61,542 nucleotides of DNA from a bacterium 1XD21-70 (GCA_003669055.1 RAYB01000031.1:1-61542), one strand, 5' to 3'; counted from the first letter of the stretch, positions 30,216-38,915 are shown. The notes: a model not told the origin generated them from the sequence alone. Numbers and translations are program-made.

Positions 30216-31112
30216 ATGTCAGAGTATCAATTAGAAATCAAACAGATTGTGGACTATCCACGCTGCCGGATCTACCGGCAGTTTATCCAGAACTTAATGG
30301 CAGACCGAAGCATTCGCACTGGCGGGGGCTCCGGTCTTTTTTATTATACGGTACTTTGCAGCTATGCAAATTTCCGTACTTCTTACCTCCGCATAGACGG
30401 TATCGGCTATACAGTATATCCCGGTGAGTGGATCTGTACCGTGAAGGAACTGGCTACATGGTTTCGTACTCGTTTCCAGCGCCAGGCAGTCTCCATCCTG
30501 GATGAACTGCAGAAACGCCACCTTATTTCCTATCTTTTTCTTGACCGTGGGAAAGTGGTCAAATATAAGATCCGTGACTGGAAAAAACATAATACCGTGT
30601 TGGACTACAACTGCCCTTGTCAAAAGGATACAGGATTTTTCTTTATGCCGACTGTGATTGCAGCAGAACTGGTCAGCGCCGGCCGCTGCTCTGAAATGGA
30701 TATCCTGCTGGATCTGTGGATGTCTGCCGTCTACAATGACAGCCAGGTACAGGGTTCAGAAATTGGTCCGGTTGTCTATTTCCGTAATGGCACCGGCTCC
30801 CCGCTGGCCGCCTACAGTGAAATGGCTGTCCGCTGGGGCATCTCCAAAGCTACAACAGGGCGGATACTAAAAAAGCTTGCTGACATGGACTATATCTCTT
30901 TCATGTCATTCCCCGGAAGGACAGGCAGCGTGATCTATCTGCATAGCTACCTTTCTACCATGTTCCAGATATCAGATGTCCTTGTTGATAAAGAGGAGGT
31001 TGCCATGGTCCTGAAAATCAATCTTGCACTGCCGGATGAAACAGATTCACAGAAAGATTCTACTGTTACAGAGCATGAGATATGTACTACCACCTGCGGT
31101 GTTTCTTTGTGA
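30216..31112 (+). CDS. Winged-helix-like protein of mobile elements
   Basis: A 298-residue protein. Two winged-helix-like segments can be seen: ICTVKELATWFRTRFQRQAVSILDELQKRHLISY and, near residue 205, MAVRWGISKATTGRILKKLADMDYISFMSF. It therefore binds DNA and resembles replication-initiator or regulator proteins of clostridial mobile elements. I start at ATG 30216 after GGAGGG. It is the only plus-strand gene of this stretch and its 3' end runs into tRNA-like sequence, so it may mark the end of a former element. The exact role is not known. Confidence 0.7.
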   Translation: MSEYQLEIKQIVDYPRCRIYRQFIQNLMADRSIRTGGGSGLFYYTVLCSYANFRTSYLRIDGIGYTVYPGEWICTVKELATWFRTRFQRQAVSILDELQKRHLISYLFLDRGKVVKYKIRDWKKHNTVLDYNCPCQKDTGFFFMPTVIAAELVSAGRCSEMDILLDLWMSAVYNDSQVQGSEIGPVVYFRNGTGSPLAAYSEMAVRWGISKATTGRILKKLADMDYISFMSFPGRTGSVIYLHSYLSTMFQISDVLVDKEEVAMVLKINLALPDETDSQKDSTVTEHEICTTTCGVSL

Positions 31113-31151
31113 CGGATTTACAGTCCGCTGCCCTCGCCACTAGGCATACCC
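31078..31151 (-). pseudogene. tRNA-Tyr(GTA)-like sequence
   Basis: A D-arm-like GCCTAGTGGCGAGGGC and an anticodon arm CGGA-CTGTAAA-TCCG (anticodon GTA) are present. The 5' GGGTATG can pair with CATATCT with wobbles, but no TTCRANY T-loop exists. It overlaps the end of the upstream coding sequence. Probably a degenerate tRNA. Confidence 0.4.
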
Positions 31152-31208
31152 ATCCATGGGGTGACCAGGGGGAATCGGTCTCCGCTCCGCTTCGGTCGGC
31201 GCAAAGCA

Positions 31209-31281
31209 GATGTCCCCCGGACATCTTGCGCCCCCATAAGCAGAGCCACAATCTGCCGGACTACCATCGTCCTATAGCCAC
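31209..31281 (-). pseudogene. tRNA-His(GTG)-like sequence
   Basis: GTGGCTATAG starts an acceptor/D-arm followed by the anticodon arm GCAGA-TTGTGGC-TCTGC (GTG). The T-arm is replaced by an 8-bp hairpin AGATGTCC/GGACATCT and the acceptor 3' strand is missing. Degenerate. Confidence 0.4.
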
Positions 31282-31283
31282 AG

Positions 31284-31356
31284 TAGCTCCTGCGGGGCTC
31301 GAACCCATCATCTCCGGCTTGAGAGGCCGACGTCCTGACCTTTAGACTAAGGAGCC
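31284..31356 (-). tRNA. tRNA-Glu(CTC)
   Basis: A full cloverleaf: acceptor GGCTCCT with AGGAGCT, D-arm, anticodon arm TCGGC-CTCTCAA-GCCGG giving anticodon CTC, and a T-arm with TTCGAGC. One T-stem pair is mismatched. The CCA end is not encoded (CTG follows). It is a minor isoacceptor located in an accessory region, as in phage or plasmid tRNA sets. Confidence 0.75.
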
Positions 31357-31410
31357 ATAATGATCCCCATGGGGTGCTGTGGTCCAGTGGACCACGTCCA
31401 GCACGGACCG

Positions 31411-31484
31411 GAACGAAGAGTAGACCTCGGACCCATGGCCACTCGATTAAAAGTCGAGTGCTCTCCCATCTGAGCGAATGGAGC
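31411..31484 (-). pseudogene. tRNA-Lys(TTT)-like sequence
   Basis: The 5' half is tRNA-like: GCTCCATTCGCTCAGATGGGAG and an anticodon arm ACTCGA-CTTTTAA-TCGAGT (TTT). No matching acceptor 3' strand or T-loop follows; a palindrome occupies that place. Degenerate or unusual tRNA. Confidence 0.45.
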
Positions 31485-31578
31485 ATAAAAAATACCGCCT
31501 ACCTCATACAAGATAAGCGGTACATAAATCCATGTTCTATTCCTGTCAGGCATCCGTACAAAATCTGCCGTCCAGGTA

Positions 31579-31722
31579 TCACACAGTTTTTCGCCTTTTC
31601 CTTACCTTACATGAGCGCATCTTAACCAGACTCTGTTCTCTTTCTTTACTGAACAGTGCCTCATAATGTTCGCTATGTAGATAATATGCGAAAGCCTTCG
31701 CAGCGAAATTAACTGTTGCCAT
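31579..31722 (-). CDS. 47-residue basic protein, unknown
   Basis: ATG 31722 lies seven bases after AAAGGAAA and opens MATVNFAAKAFAYYLHSEHY, ending in a very basic tail (CKVRKRRKTV). It is too short for domain assignment. The size, basic C-terminus and good ribosome site suggest a real small protein, possibly nucleic-acid binding. No family known. Confidence 0.45.
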   Translation of the reverse strand: MATVNFAAKAFAYYLHSEHYEALFSKEREQSLVKMRSCKVRKRRKTV

Positions 31723-31928
31723 GATCATTTCCTTTCTGGACTCATTCGGTCCGCTTTTTTCTTAACTGTAATCACTATAACACCAATTCACGAATTTGTC
31801 ATTATACCAATAATATAATTTGTGGTTAATCACTCTCTGACAAAATCTATCATATTAAAAGTCAAAAAATCCAAAACCACATTTTATAGGCGGTTTCGGA
31901 TTTTTATAATCAAATGGTCACAATTCTG

Positions 31929-32132
31929 TTAAACCTTGACAAATCCAAGCCACTGTTCCACTTCTTTTACTGAAACATCAAGGATACCCGCAATCTCCTC
32001 TATGGAATTTCCTTTTTTGTACAGTTTTTGAACTATTCCTTTTTTGGTTTTATCAGATGCTTCCTCTTCTTTACTTTTCACATAAGCCATTAAGATGTAT
32101 TCTTCACTAAACAATATCATAATAGTGCCCAC
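31929..32132 (-). pseudogene. Rpn nuclease C-terminal remnant
   Basis: A 67-residue frame (LFSEEYILMAYVKSKEEE, then IAGILDVSVKEVEQWLGFVKV) matches the C-terminal tail of the intact Rpn protein directly upstream (LFNEEYILKTYVESEKQE...VEQWLGLVKA) but has diverged. The nuclease domain is missing. It is the tail of a second, tandem Rpn gene, left after deletion or recombination. Confidence 0.7.
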
Positions 32133-32135
32133 ATT

Positions 32136-33017
32136 CTAAGCTTTAACAAGGCCAAGCCACTGTTCTACGGTCTCTACAGTGACCTGACATGCCTTTGCAA
32201 TATCCTGAACTGAAATCCCCATTTCATATAATCTTTGTGCTGTTCCTATTTTTGTTTTTTCAGCTGCCTCCTGCTTCTCGCTCTCCACATAGGTCTTTAA
32301 AATATATTCTTCATTAAACAACGTCATCATGATATCCACTACCTCCTTTTCACGCTCCGAGAAAAACTCAGCCAGCACATTTCGGTCTTTACAAATACGG
32401 ATCGTTTCCATGACCGCCTCCCTGGTTCTTCCGTACTGCTTCACCTGGTCATTGTATATCTTTGTAAAATTCACATACTGATTGATGATATCCCCATCCT
32501 GCCCGTCATAGATCATTCTGACTTTTACATCAAGGACGCTGGCATCCCCATCAAAAAATTCCTTCGACAGACTCAGATATTCCGGCCTTGTCTTTCGGCT
32601 GCCCGTATATATAACACAGACCTCCGGCTTCGGCAGTTTCAGCTTTCTGCTCCCATATATATTCTGCTTCGTGTCCGTAAAATACTCCTGGTATGTCTGG
32701 GCAAGGTACAGCAGGCAGCGCACCACGATATTGATGCTCCAACTGGACTGCTGCTCCACCAGGATGACTAATTTTTCCCTGACCTGAAAGCCGACATCAT
32801 TATAGAACTGATCCAAGAGGACATTTGTGATGGTCACATTGGTAATGCTGTCTTCTGTCGCTTCCCAATCTTCCGGATGCAGCGCCTGATATAACTGCAG
32901 AAGATATTTCGGCTCCCGGAAGAGTGAAGTGAACACGCTGTCCTTTACCGTATATTTTGCCATCTGTTCCGGCTTCTTTTCAGCATCAGATGATATAGTT
33001 TTTACTTCCTGATCCAT
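32136..33017 (-). CDS. Rpn-family PD-(D/E)XK nuclease/transposase-like protein
   Basis: A 293-residue member of the Rpn (recombination-promoting nuclease, PD-(D/E)XK transposase) family: KDSVFTSLFREPKYLLQLYQ at the start, a core with DVGFQVREKLVILVEQQSS (catalytic D and E/Q) and a helical tail with a repeated VEQWLG end. Rpn proteins cleave DNA and stimulate RecA-independent recombination. The variable tails are thought to be exchanged between paralogues. A tail-only copy follows directly. The start follows GAGGTG with long spacing. Confidence 0.85.
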   Translation of the reverse strand: MDQEVKTISSDAEKKPEQMAKYTVKDSVFTSLFREPKYLLQLYQALHPEDWEATEDSITNVTITNVLLDQFYNDVGFQVREKLVILVEQQSSWSINIVVRCLLYLAQTYQEYFTDTKQNIYGSRKLKLPKPEVCVIYTGSRKTRPEYLSLSKEFFDGDASVLDVKVRMIYDGQDGDIINQYVNFTKIYNDQVKQYGRTREAVMETIRICKDRNVLAEFFSEREKEVVDIMMTLFNEEYILKTYVESEKQEAAEKTKIGTAQRLYEMGISVQDIAKACQVTVETVEQWLGLVKA

Positions 33018-33094
33018 TCTATGCAGACACCTCTATCCTATTGTTTCCATTTTTGTCTATCCTATTTGCAACGCAGTCTTTCTTATTTCCCATC

Positions 33095-33285
33095 TTACCA
33101 TAAAAATAAGAAAATTACAATTTGCTTTCCTGCTGACAGCAGTGACAACCAATATGTCGATAGTGAAATTCTTTCCAGCAGCCTCTCTAGCATGTAGTTC
33201 TGCATGACAAGTTGTGCAGAAATATTTTTCTCTGCTGCCTTTTCTTAATGAACGCTTTAAGCTGCATTGGATTTCTGGTTATCAT
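33095..33285 (-). pseudogene. AbiEii toxin remnant
   Basis: ATG 33285 overlaps the AbiEi stop (ATGA) as in intact AbiE operons. The frame starts MITRNPMQLKAFIKK and soon stops. Shifting one base gives KAAEKNISAQLVMQNYMLER and LLERISLS, the typical AbiEii N-terminus, until a TAA at 33095. The nucleotidyltransferase core that follows in real toxins is absent. The toxin is thus frameshifted and truncated. Confidence 0.75.
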
Positions 33286-33809
33286 AACAGCACCTCCATA
33301 TAATGTAATATCTTTGGTTTTACCCTTAGCTGCCCCGCATATTTCATCAACTTGTGTATATCTTTTTCTTTAGAAGCCGCATACCGTTTCATTGCTCCAT
33401 TTACGATCTGAATATCACTGCCGCTGCCACGCACAATGTCACATAATGTTCTTTCGAGATTGTATGTTTTGATGGGATTCCCACAGGGTGACTTTATTTC
33501 GATGATTTCGAGTGTATAATTATCTGGCACAACTCGTTTCACAATAATATTTTCCTGTTTAAGGGAAGGTGCATTATACCCTTTTGGAAAAGTCATTGTA
33601 TATTTTGCCGGTGTCCTGTCTGAATATCCTAAAAGGTACAATGCTGTATCATGGGAATAGATACCCCGTCCATAACGATATAATTCTCCATCCTTTACAA
33701 GCTTCTGCAATATGCTTCGGTGCATTCCGGATTCTGTGATCTGTCTGGCCGTAATGATACCATCCGGTGAATTTTCCAAAAGAGTTTTTATTGTAATCTC
33801 AGTCCCCAT
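33282..33809 (-). CDS. Type IV antitoxin, AbiEi family
   Basis: A 175-residue AbiEi-type antitoxin/regulator. The N-terminal winged helix (DGIITARQITESGMHRSILQKLV...LYRYGRGIY) binds the operon promoter in characterised systems. The C-terminal part (NLERTLCDIVRG, then MKRYAASKEKDIHKLMKYA) is the antitoxin domain. I start at ATG 33809 after GGGGTG. Its toxin partner is destroyed just downstream, so this is now a free regulator or a relic. An AT-rich spacer without genes lies upstream (33834-34097). Confidence 0.85.
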   Translation of the reverse strand: MGTEITIKTLLENSPDGIITARQITESGMHRSILQKLVKDGELYRYGRGIYSHDTALYLLGYSDRTPAKYTMTFPKGYNAPSLKQENIIVKRVVPDNYTLEIIEIKSPCGNPIKTYNLERTLCDIVRGSGSDIQIVNGAMKRYAASKEKDIHKLMKYAGQLRVKPKILHYMEVLL

Positions 33810-34097
33810 GACAATCACCCCTTTTTTATACACATTATATTGTATATAAATAATGTGTGATTATCAAGTTTTATGGTACATAAGCACATTAAATTAGTTA
33901 AAAATAATGTGCTATTGTCAAATCAATGCACTTTTAAGCTGTTTTAGTTATGCTATGGCAAGTCTAACCTATTTGGGTGAATATCACTAAAAGAACAAAT
34001 TGGCCAGACATTGGCACGGTTCTGCTCTTTCCCCGTAAAGGCATCCATGCTATACTTGGTACAGTCAAAAATATGTAAAGCAGCCGTTTTCCATTCT

Positions 34098-34527
34098 GGG
34101 GAAATGTAGACTATTTCAGTACGGTGGTATTTATCTTTATCGCGGTGCTCCTGCTGGCATTCATCCTGGATCTGTCTAGCATCATCTCCACCAATCAGGA
34201 ACTAGACCACTGTGCAGACCAGATGGTGAAACAGACCCAGATCTCTGGAGGCATTAACAAAGAGACAGACCAAAATACCCTCTATCCAGCGGGGACTATA
34301 CCGCCATGCTGGAAGACCTGGTGACAAACAGGCTCGCCAGCAAGATCCCCCTATCCACAGATGACTACCGGGTAAGGGATATCAGCCTTGCGTTCCATGT
34401 GACTGGCGACTGGGTGGAATATGTCTTCACCAGCAACGTGGAGTTCTATGTCTACATGTTCGGCCGCTCCTACCCCACCATTACCCGACCCGTGGAGCCA
34501 ACCAGTTACCACAACACCAAATTTTAA
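34098..34527 (+). pseudogene. Frameshifted DUF4320 pilin-like gene
   Basis: Two frames join to one protein: DYFSTVVFIFIAVLLLAFIL then LSSIISTNQELDHCADQM (34100-34300), and after a shift near 34290-34310 LEDLVTNRLASKIPLSTDDY to 34527. The hydrophobic N-terminal helix and the TNQELDHCADQMVKQ segment are typical of DUF4320 TadE-like minor pilins of clostridial Tad-type systems. Start and frame are lost. The neighbouring 34528-34748 is further decayed DNA. Confidence 0.6.
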
Positions 34528-34748
34528 CCTGTTAAAGATCAACAGCAGACGACCGTAGATTCCAACGGAGACCCTAACAAGATGGTTGGGAACATGGGCA
34601 ACTGACAATCCACCCATAATAAATTCCCCTGCCGGTCACTGGCAGCTACATACACAACTGATCTTAACGGCAAGGACATCTGTGATTAACAGAAAAACAG
34701 ACCTGATTATTTGAACATCCGACCAATATTTCGATACTGAAATAAAGA

Positions 34749-34783
34749 AAGCCGAAAACCCTCTAAATCAAGGCTTTCGGCTG
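34749..34783 (-). terminator. Terminator of tRNA-Arg
   Basis: On the minus strand AGCCGAAAGCC pairs with GGGTTTTCGGCT, followed by TTCTTT. It ends the single tRNA-Arg transcript ten bases after the gene. Confidence 0.7.
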
Positions 34784-34792
34784 TGTTCCCAG

Positions 34793-34866
34793 CGTTCCCG
34801 AGGTGACTCGAACACCCGACCTACCGCTTAGGAGGCGGTCGCTCTATCCATCTGAGCTACGGAAAC
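34793..34866 (-). tRNA. tRNA-Arg(CCT)
   Basis: A complete cloverleaf: acceptor GTTTCCG with CGGGAAC, D-arm AGCTCAGATGGATAGAGC, anticodon arm ACCGC-CTCCTAA-GCGGT (anticodon CCT), T-loop TTCGAGT. The accessory region starts at its 3' side, so it is the likely attachment site of the island. Confidence 0.93.
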
Positions 34867-35041
34867 GTACCAAAACATACAAAATCTAATAAAAAACTTT
34901 CAACGGCCAACATACACGCACCGTTTACTTCCAGAACCATCTCCTATTATATTAGTAAATTCTGCTTCCGTCAAGCAGAATTTCATTTTACCTTTCCCTT
35001 CTGATGAACCCATCACATTTCGATGCCCCCACCGAAAAACC

Positions 35042-35929
35042 TCAATCATCAAATTCCTCAAAACTAACCACTCCCTGCATCCATATCTGCCCCTTAAAAC
35101 GTCTTCCCACCACCGGCTCACCAAGCAGGTCCTTCCTGGCAATCCCTACGTGAAAAACCATGTCGTTACAGTTTAATGTGAGGTCATATACCAGTTCCTC
35201 TGTTATCCGGTTTGTCTTTTCCTCTACCCGAACCACTTCCCCAATCACAGTATATTGGTCACATTCTATCCCACTCGGCATAAAACTCGAATCTACGATG
35301 GAATAGATATCTTCTTTCATCACCCGCCGGGAAATCTGGGAATACATATCAATATCCTCAATCGTCAGGGTCTCCATGGCATCCTCGTCGCCATTGCGCG
35401 CCGCTTCCAGAAGATTGCTGCGGTCCTTGGCCGCTACCTGCGCCTTTTCAATCTGCTTGCGCGTTTTATGCAAGGGCAGCAAAATCTTTCCTTCCCCCGA
35501 GAGCCCGGTAAGCTTTACTGATTTTACCTTTCGGGATACCTGATCCAGCCCCCGTTCTAAATATTCAAATCCATTGTCCAAGTAAAAAATCAATGAGATC
35601 CCTACACGGGTCTCATCCAACAGACCTCCAAAAGTTTCCTTTTCTGTGTGGCGCTGAATCGTACACTCCACCTCTGAGGATACATCCTCCCCCGTCAGGT
35701 AAGGGTAATAATATTCCCGGCAAAATACCCCCTCCTCGTTTGTCTCCCCTACAATCACAATCCCCATGCCTGGCGCCACTTCGGCACGGATCTCACATAA
35801 ATTGCTGTCTGGTTCTATTTGAATCCTTCTGCGTTCCCCCGCAGCTTCCTCCAGTTCATCTAGCAGCCTGGCAATCTCTTTTTTCTTCTGATAGGAACCA
35901 AATCCGACACTTCGTAAAAATTTATGCAT
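35042..35929 (-). CDS. DUF3881 family protein
   Basis: A 295-residue conserved clostridial protein recognisable from HKFLRSVGFGSYQKKKEIARL at the start and the GETNEEGVFCREYYYPYL segment. It is soluble, with no known activity. I start at ATG 35929 after GAGGTGG; the longer form is less well placed. It is the first core gene after the tRNA-Arg, present in most Lachnospiraceae genomes in my recollection, and supports the view that the chromosome backbone begins here. Confidence 0.8.
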   Translation of the reverse strand: MHKFLRSVGFGSYQKKKEIARLLDELEEAAGERRRIQIEPDSNLCEIRAEVAPGMGIVIVGETNEEGVFCREYYYPYLTGEDVSSEVECTIQRHTEKETFGGLLDETRVGISLIFYLDNGFEYLERGLDQVSRKVKSVKLTGLSGEGKILLPLHKTRKQIEKAQVAAKDRSNLLEAARNGDEDAMETLTIEDIDMYSQISRRVMKEDIYSIVDSSFMPSGIECDQYTVIGEVVRVEEKTNRITEELVYDLTLNCNDMVFHVGIARKDLLGEPVVGRRFKGQIWMQGVVSFEEFDD

Positions 35930-36056
35930 ATCTTCCCACCTCATCAACTGTCTGGATTTTTATTATCTGAACTATGAACGGGCGGATTCCCCATAACCTG
36001 AAGAATCCGCCCGCATCACCTTGCTACGCCGAAATTAAAAACTGGGCTTTTGCCGA

Positions 36057-36320
36057 TCAATGATGTCTTCCGTGATGATGGTGGCTGCTCCTACGGACAG
36101 GCTCACATGCTTCATACCCTCCACAGACGTCCCCATCCCTGTGATCTGCACAGTAGTGTCCGTCCTCACCGCACAAAAATCCATCTTCGCAATAAGTTTC
36201 GCACGCATACTCACGGCTTTGGGCTGGCTGGCTGCTGCCATGACAATGGGCAAAAACCGGAACAGCACATGTTACTGCAAAAAAAGTTGCCATCATCATG
36301 GTCATCACATGTTTTCTCAT
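36057..36320 (-). CDS. Secreted Cys/His-rich small protein
   Basis: An 87-residue protein with a cleavable signal peptide (MRKHVMTMMMATFFAVTCAVPVFA in two parts: charged start, hydrophobic core, AxA site). The mature part has nine cysteines and ends in a His cluster (HHHHGRHH). Such composition suggests binding of copper, zinc or nickel outside the membrane, or a disulfide-stabilised peptide. ATG 36320 follows GGAGGTGGAAG. It stands alone between DUF3881 and the biosynthetic cluster. No family recognised. Confidence 0.7.
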   Translation of the reverse strand: MRKHVMTMMMATFFAVTCAVPVFAHCHGSSQPAQSREYACETYCEDGFLCGEDGHYCADHRDGDVCGGYEACEPVRRSSHHHHGRHH

Positions 36321-36467
36321 TTCTTCCACCTCCATTTGAGTCTATCATACTATAGACTAAACAATTTTACAATAGTTTTACACGGGATATTTCCGTCAAT
36401 TCCTTACAATTATCGTAATAATTTAAGCTTTCCCACGATTGCCTCCTAAGCCATCCTTTCCCTTCAT

Positions 36468-37514
36468 TTAAAACCTCATTAACAAAAAATTCACCGTAAG
36501 CCCAGCTGCCGTCCCGATTAACAGGATCAAATCCCCTCTCTTAACCCTTCCTATTTCCACAGCCTCGCATAAAGCAAATGGCACAGATGCTGAAACCATA
36601 TTCCCATATTGCTCCACCCGGTCAATATACTTCCCTTTAGAAAAGCCCAAACGGGGCATAATCACTCCGAGCGCACGGCTTGCCTGATGGGGCACTACCA
36701 TCCGAATTTCCTCCCGTGATACACAAGCCTCTTTTAAGCACCTTTCCACAAAATCCGGCAGCCGCTTCGCACATAATTTTAAAATCTGATGCCCCTTCAT
36801 ATCAAAATAATAATCCTCCCGGTTTTCTTCATTCAAGGCAAAAACCGGCTGCAGCCCGCCTCCGCCCCGGATTTCCGTATCGTGGGCACCCTCCGACCAT
36901 GTCTCCTGGCGGCTATACAAAACGGCTGACGCCCCATCTTCCGAACCTGCCAGGACACAGGCAGCCGCCCCGTCCGAAAACAGTTCAAAACTCTCCTGCT
37001 GCCTTGGATTCAAGGCAGCGGATGCCGTATCCCCCGACAAAACCAAAACTCTCCTAAACCGCCCGCTATCCACAAGGCAAGAAAAGATATCCACAGCAGA
37101 AAGGAAACTGGTGCATGTTGTGTTGATATCTATGGCTGGAATCTGCAATCCCTTTGCCATCCTCTCATGAACCAGCGCCGCATTACAAGGAATTGCCTGC
37201 AGGGGTGTCGCCATAGCACATACAATACAGTCCATGTCTTCAATTTTCATCCCTGCATTCTCCAAAGCCTGTCCTGCTGCCTCCACGGCAAGATCCAAAA
37301 GGCTCTGGCCCGGCAGCAGGCGGTATCTGGTTTGATCCGCAAAATGAATTTCCTTTCCGGCAAGCGCCCTCCCCAAACCTGCTATCATTACCTTCCGCTC
37401 AAAAGCACCTCCGTTTACAGTCCTCCCCTGTTTCCCATTCTTTTTTATGCCGCTTTCCTCTTTTTTGCGCATCATCCTCTGTCCCTCCGTTATTCCAAAC
37501 CATTTTTGCAGCAT
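36468..37514 (-). CDS. KAS III/OleA-like 3-oxoacyl synthase
   Basis: A 348-residue thiolase-fold condensing enzyme. The KAS III triad is visible: C134 in NTTCTSFLSA, H276 in VPHQAS and N305 in EQYGNMVSAS. FabH elongates malonyl-ACP, while OleA-type relatives join two acyl-CoAs head to head. Sequence alone does not decide, but the neighbours (adenylating enzyme, SDR fusion) favour a specialised role rather than housekeeping fatty acid synthesis. It begins directly after the upstream stop codon (38915-37515 gene), with AGGGGA as a ribosome site; ATG 37475 after GGAGGGA is a good alternative start. Last gene of the cluster. Confidence 0.85.
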   Translation of the reverse strand: MLQKWFGITEGQRMMRKKEESGIKKNGKQGRTVNGGAFERKVMIAGLGRALAGKEIHFADQTRYRLLPGQSLLDLAVEAAGQALENAGMKIEDMDCIVCAMATPLQAIPCNAALVHERMAKGLQIPAIDINTTCTSFLSAVDIFSCLVDSGRFRRVLVLSGDTASAALNPRQQESFELFSDGAAACVLAGSEDGASAVLYSRQETWSEGAHDTEIRGGGGLQPVFALNEENREDYYFDMKGHQILKLCAKRLPDFVERCLKEACVSREEIRMVVPHQASRALGVIMPRLGFSKGKYIDRVEQYGNMVSASVPFALCEAVEIGRVKRGDLILLIGTAAGLTVNFLLMRF

Positions 37515-38915
37515 CTATTCCCCTGCTGCCCCTGTCTCTTTTCCAGCCTTCCCCGTTTGCTGCTTCCTCTCCACCCGTTTCATTTTTTTCCCCGGTTCAT
37601 ACTGGTATCTCATAAAAACCACATCCGGCATCATAAATCCCCGATCCTGTGCCAACAACTCAAATTCCTTTAATACCTGCTGCTTCCCCGCCTCCGACAA
37701 ATCACAATAAACAAAAATCCTCCCGTCTTCTTCCTGCACGACCCGGTAATCACTGACAGTTTTTCCGGGGTTTTTCAAGTTCTTTGGATTTCCCGCCTCT
37801 TTTGGGTTCCCCCCTTTCCCCGCATTTCCTGCTTTTTCCTCCTCCCCGTCTTCCGCAAACAGCACACATCTGCGGATAAAGTCCGGAAACACCTTTTTCA
37901 CGGTTTTGTCCTTTCCGGTAAAAAGGAATATGTCGTCCTCCCGCCCTTCAATCCTTTCTAAGGCAATGCAGGGGCTCCCGCAGCTGCACCGTCCCTTCCT
38001 CTCCACTAAAATATCATTCAGCCGGTACCGGATAATCGGCTGTGCCCGCCTCTCAAAATCCGTCACCACGGGCACAAACCGCCGCCCATCCAGGTATTCC
38101 CGCTCAATATGTACGATATCTTCATTCAGATGCAATGTCCCGCACCGGCAGGTAGCGGCAAGGCACCCTTCTGTGCACTGGTACACCTGATGGATAATCT
38201 TTAGCCCGAACCCCTTCTTAAGTCTTTCTTCATCCTCCTTCTCCAATACTTCCGCAACTGAAATCACCACCTCGGGGCAAATCCTGACCTGCCCCTTCTC
38301 CATCTCCCCGGCTATCTCAAGCAGTACCGATGGCTGCCCCACCAGCACCTGCGGGTTAATTTCCTCCAACCGGCCTCTGTGGCTCTCGAAATCTTCATAT
38401 ATATCAAAAAAATGGAACCGGATCCGCTTTGACCCCACGGACTGATACAGGTTGCTGTCTGCCCTCATGAAAAAACCGATAGAACATGGATCCCAGATCC
38501 TCCCCGGCAAAAACTTTGCCAGGATATACCCTGCCCAACGCACCCTCTCCTTGTCCGAGACCAAAAAAATCCCCCTCCGACCTGAAGTCCCGGAACTCAG
38601 CCCCACAGTAATCCCCCGAAGCTTTGGCGCAAAATCCCTCTCCTGCTCTGCCTTTACCGCAAACCGTTCCGCCTCCGCCCTCCCGATCCCCACCGTGTTC
38701 AGTTCATGGAAATGCCCCATCATAAACTCTTTATCCGCCACCGGGTAATCTTCCAATTTCCGCATTCCCTGATAGATCTGCGAATGCCCTGCCACGAAAT
38801 CCAAATGTTTTTTTATCTTTCTTTCCTGCCGCCGCTTTAACCTCTTCCTGCTTTTCAAACGCAAAAAATATTTATAGTATAAATAATGCCTCAATATCTC
38901 AATCTGTTCTGGCAT
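37515..38915 (-). CDS. F390-synthetase-like adenylate-forming enzyme
   Basis: A 466-residue member of the phenylacetate-CoA-ligase/F390-synthetase-like branch of adenylate-forming enzymes. The phosphate-binding motif GLSSGTSGRRG lies near residue 115, and EQ-type VYQCTEGCLA and the later IRYRLNDI fit the A3/A5/A7 motifs. A CRCG...CSCG pair suggests a bound metal. It would activate a carboxylic acid as adenylate and pass it to CoA, a carrier or the condensed acid. It overlaps the fusion gene upstream by 17 nt and abuts the synthase gene downstream, so the three form one operon. The substrate is unknown. Confidence 0.8.
   Translation of the reverse strand: MPEQIEILRHYLYYKYFLRLKSRKRLKRRQERKIKKHLDFVAGHSQIYQGMRKLEDYPVADKEFMMGHFHELNTVGIGRAEAERFAVKAEQERDFAPKLRGITVGLSSGTSGRRGIFLVSDKERVRWAGYILAKFLPGRIWDPCSIGFFMRADSNLYQSVGSKRIRFHFFDIYEDFESHRGRLEEINPQVLVGQPSVLLEIAGEMEKGQVRICPEVVISVAEVLEKEDEERLKKGFGLKIIHQVYQCTEGCLAATCRCGTLHLNEDIVHIEREYLDGRRFVPVVTDFERRAQPIIRYRLNDILVERKGRCSCGSPCIALERIEGREDDIFLFTGKDKTVKKVFPDFIRRCVLFAEDGEEEKAGNAGKGGNPKEAGNPKNLKNPGKTVSDYRVVQEEDGRIFVYCDLSEAGKQQVLKEFELLAQDRGFMMPDVVFMRYQYEPGKKMKRVERKQQTGKAGKETGAAGE

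Noticed and set aside
31118-31486. 122-residue minus-strand frame over the tRNA-like sequences
   Set aside because: It crosses a good tRNA-Glu and has no ribosome site.
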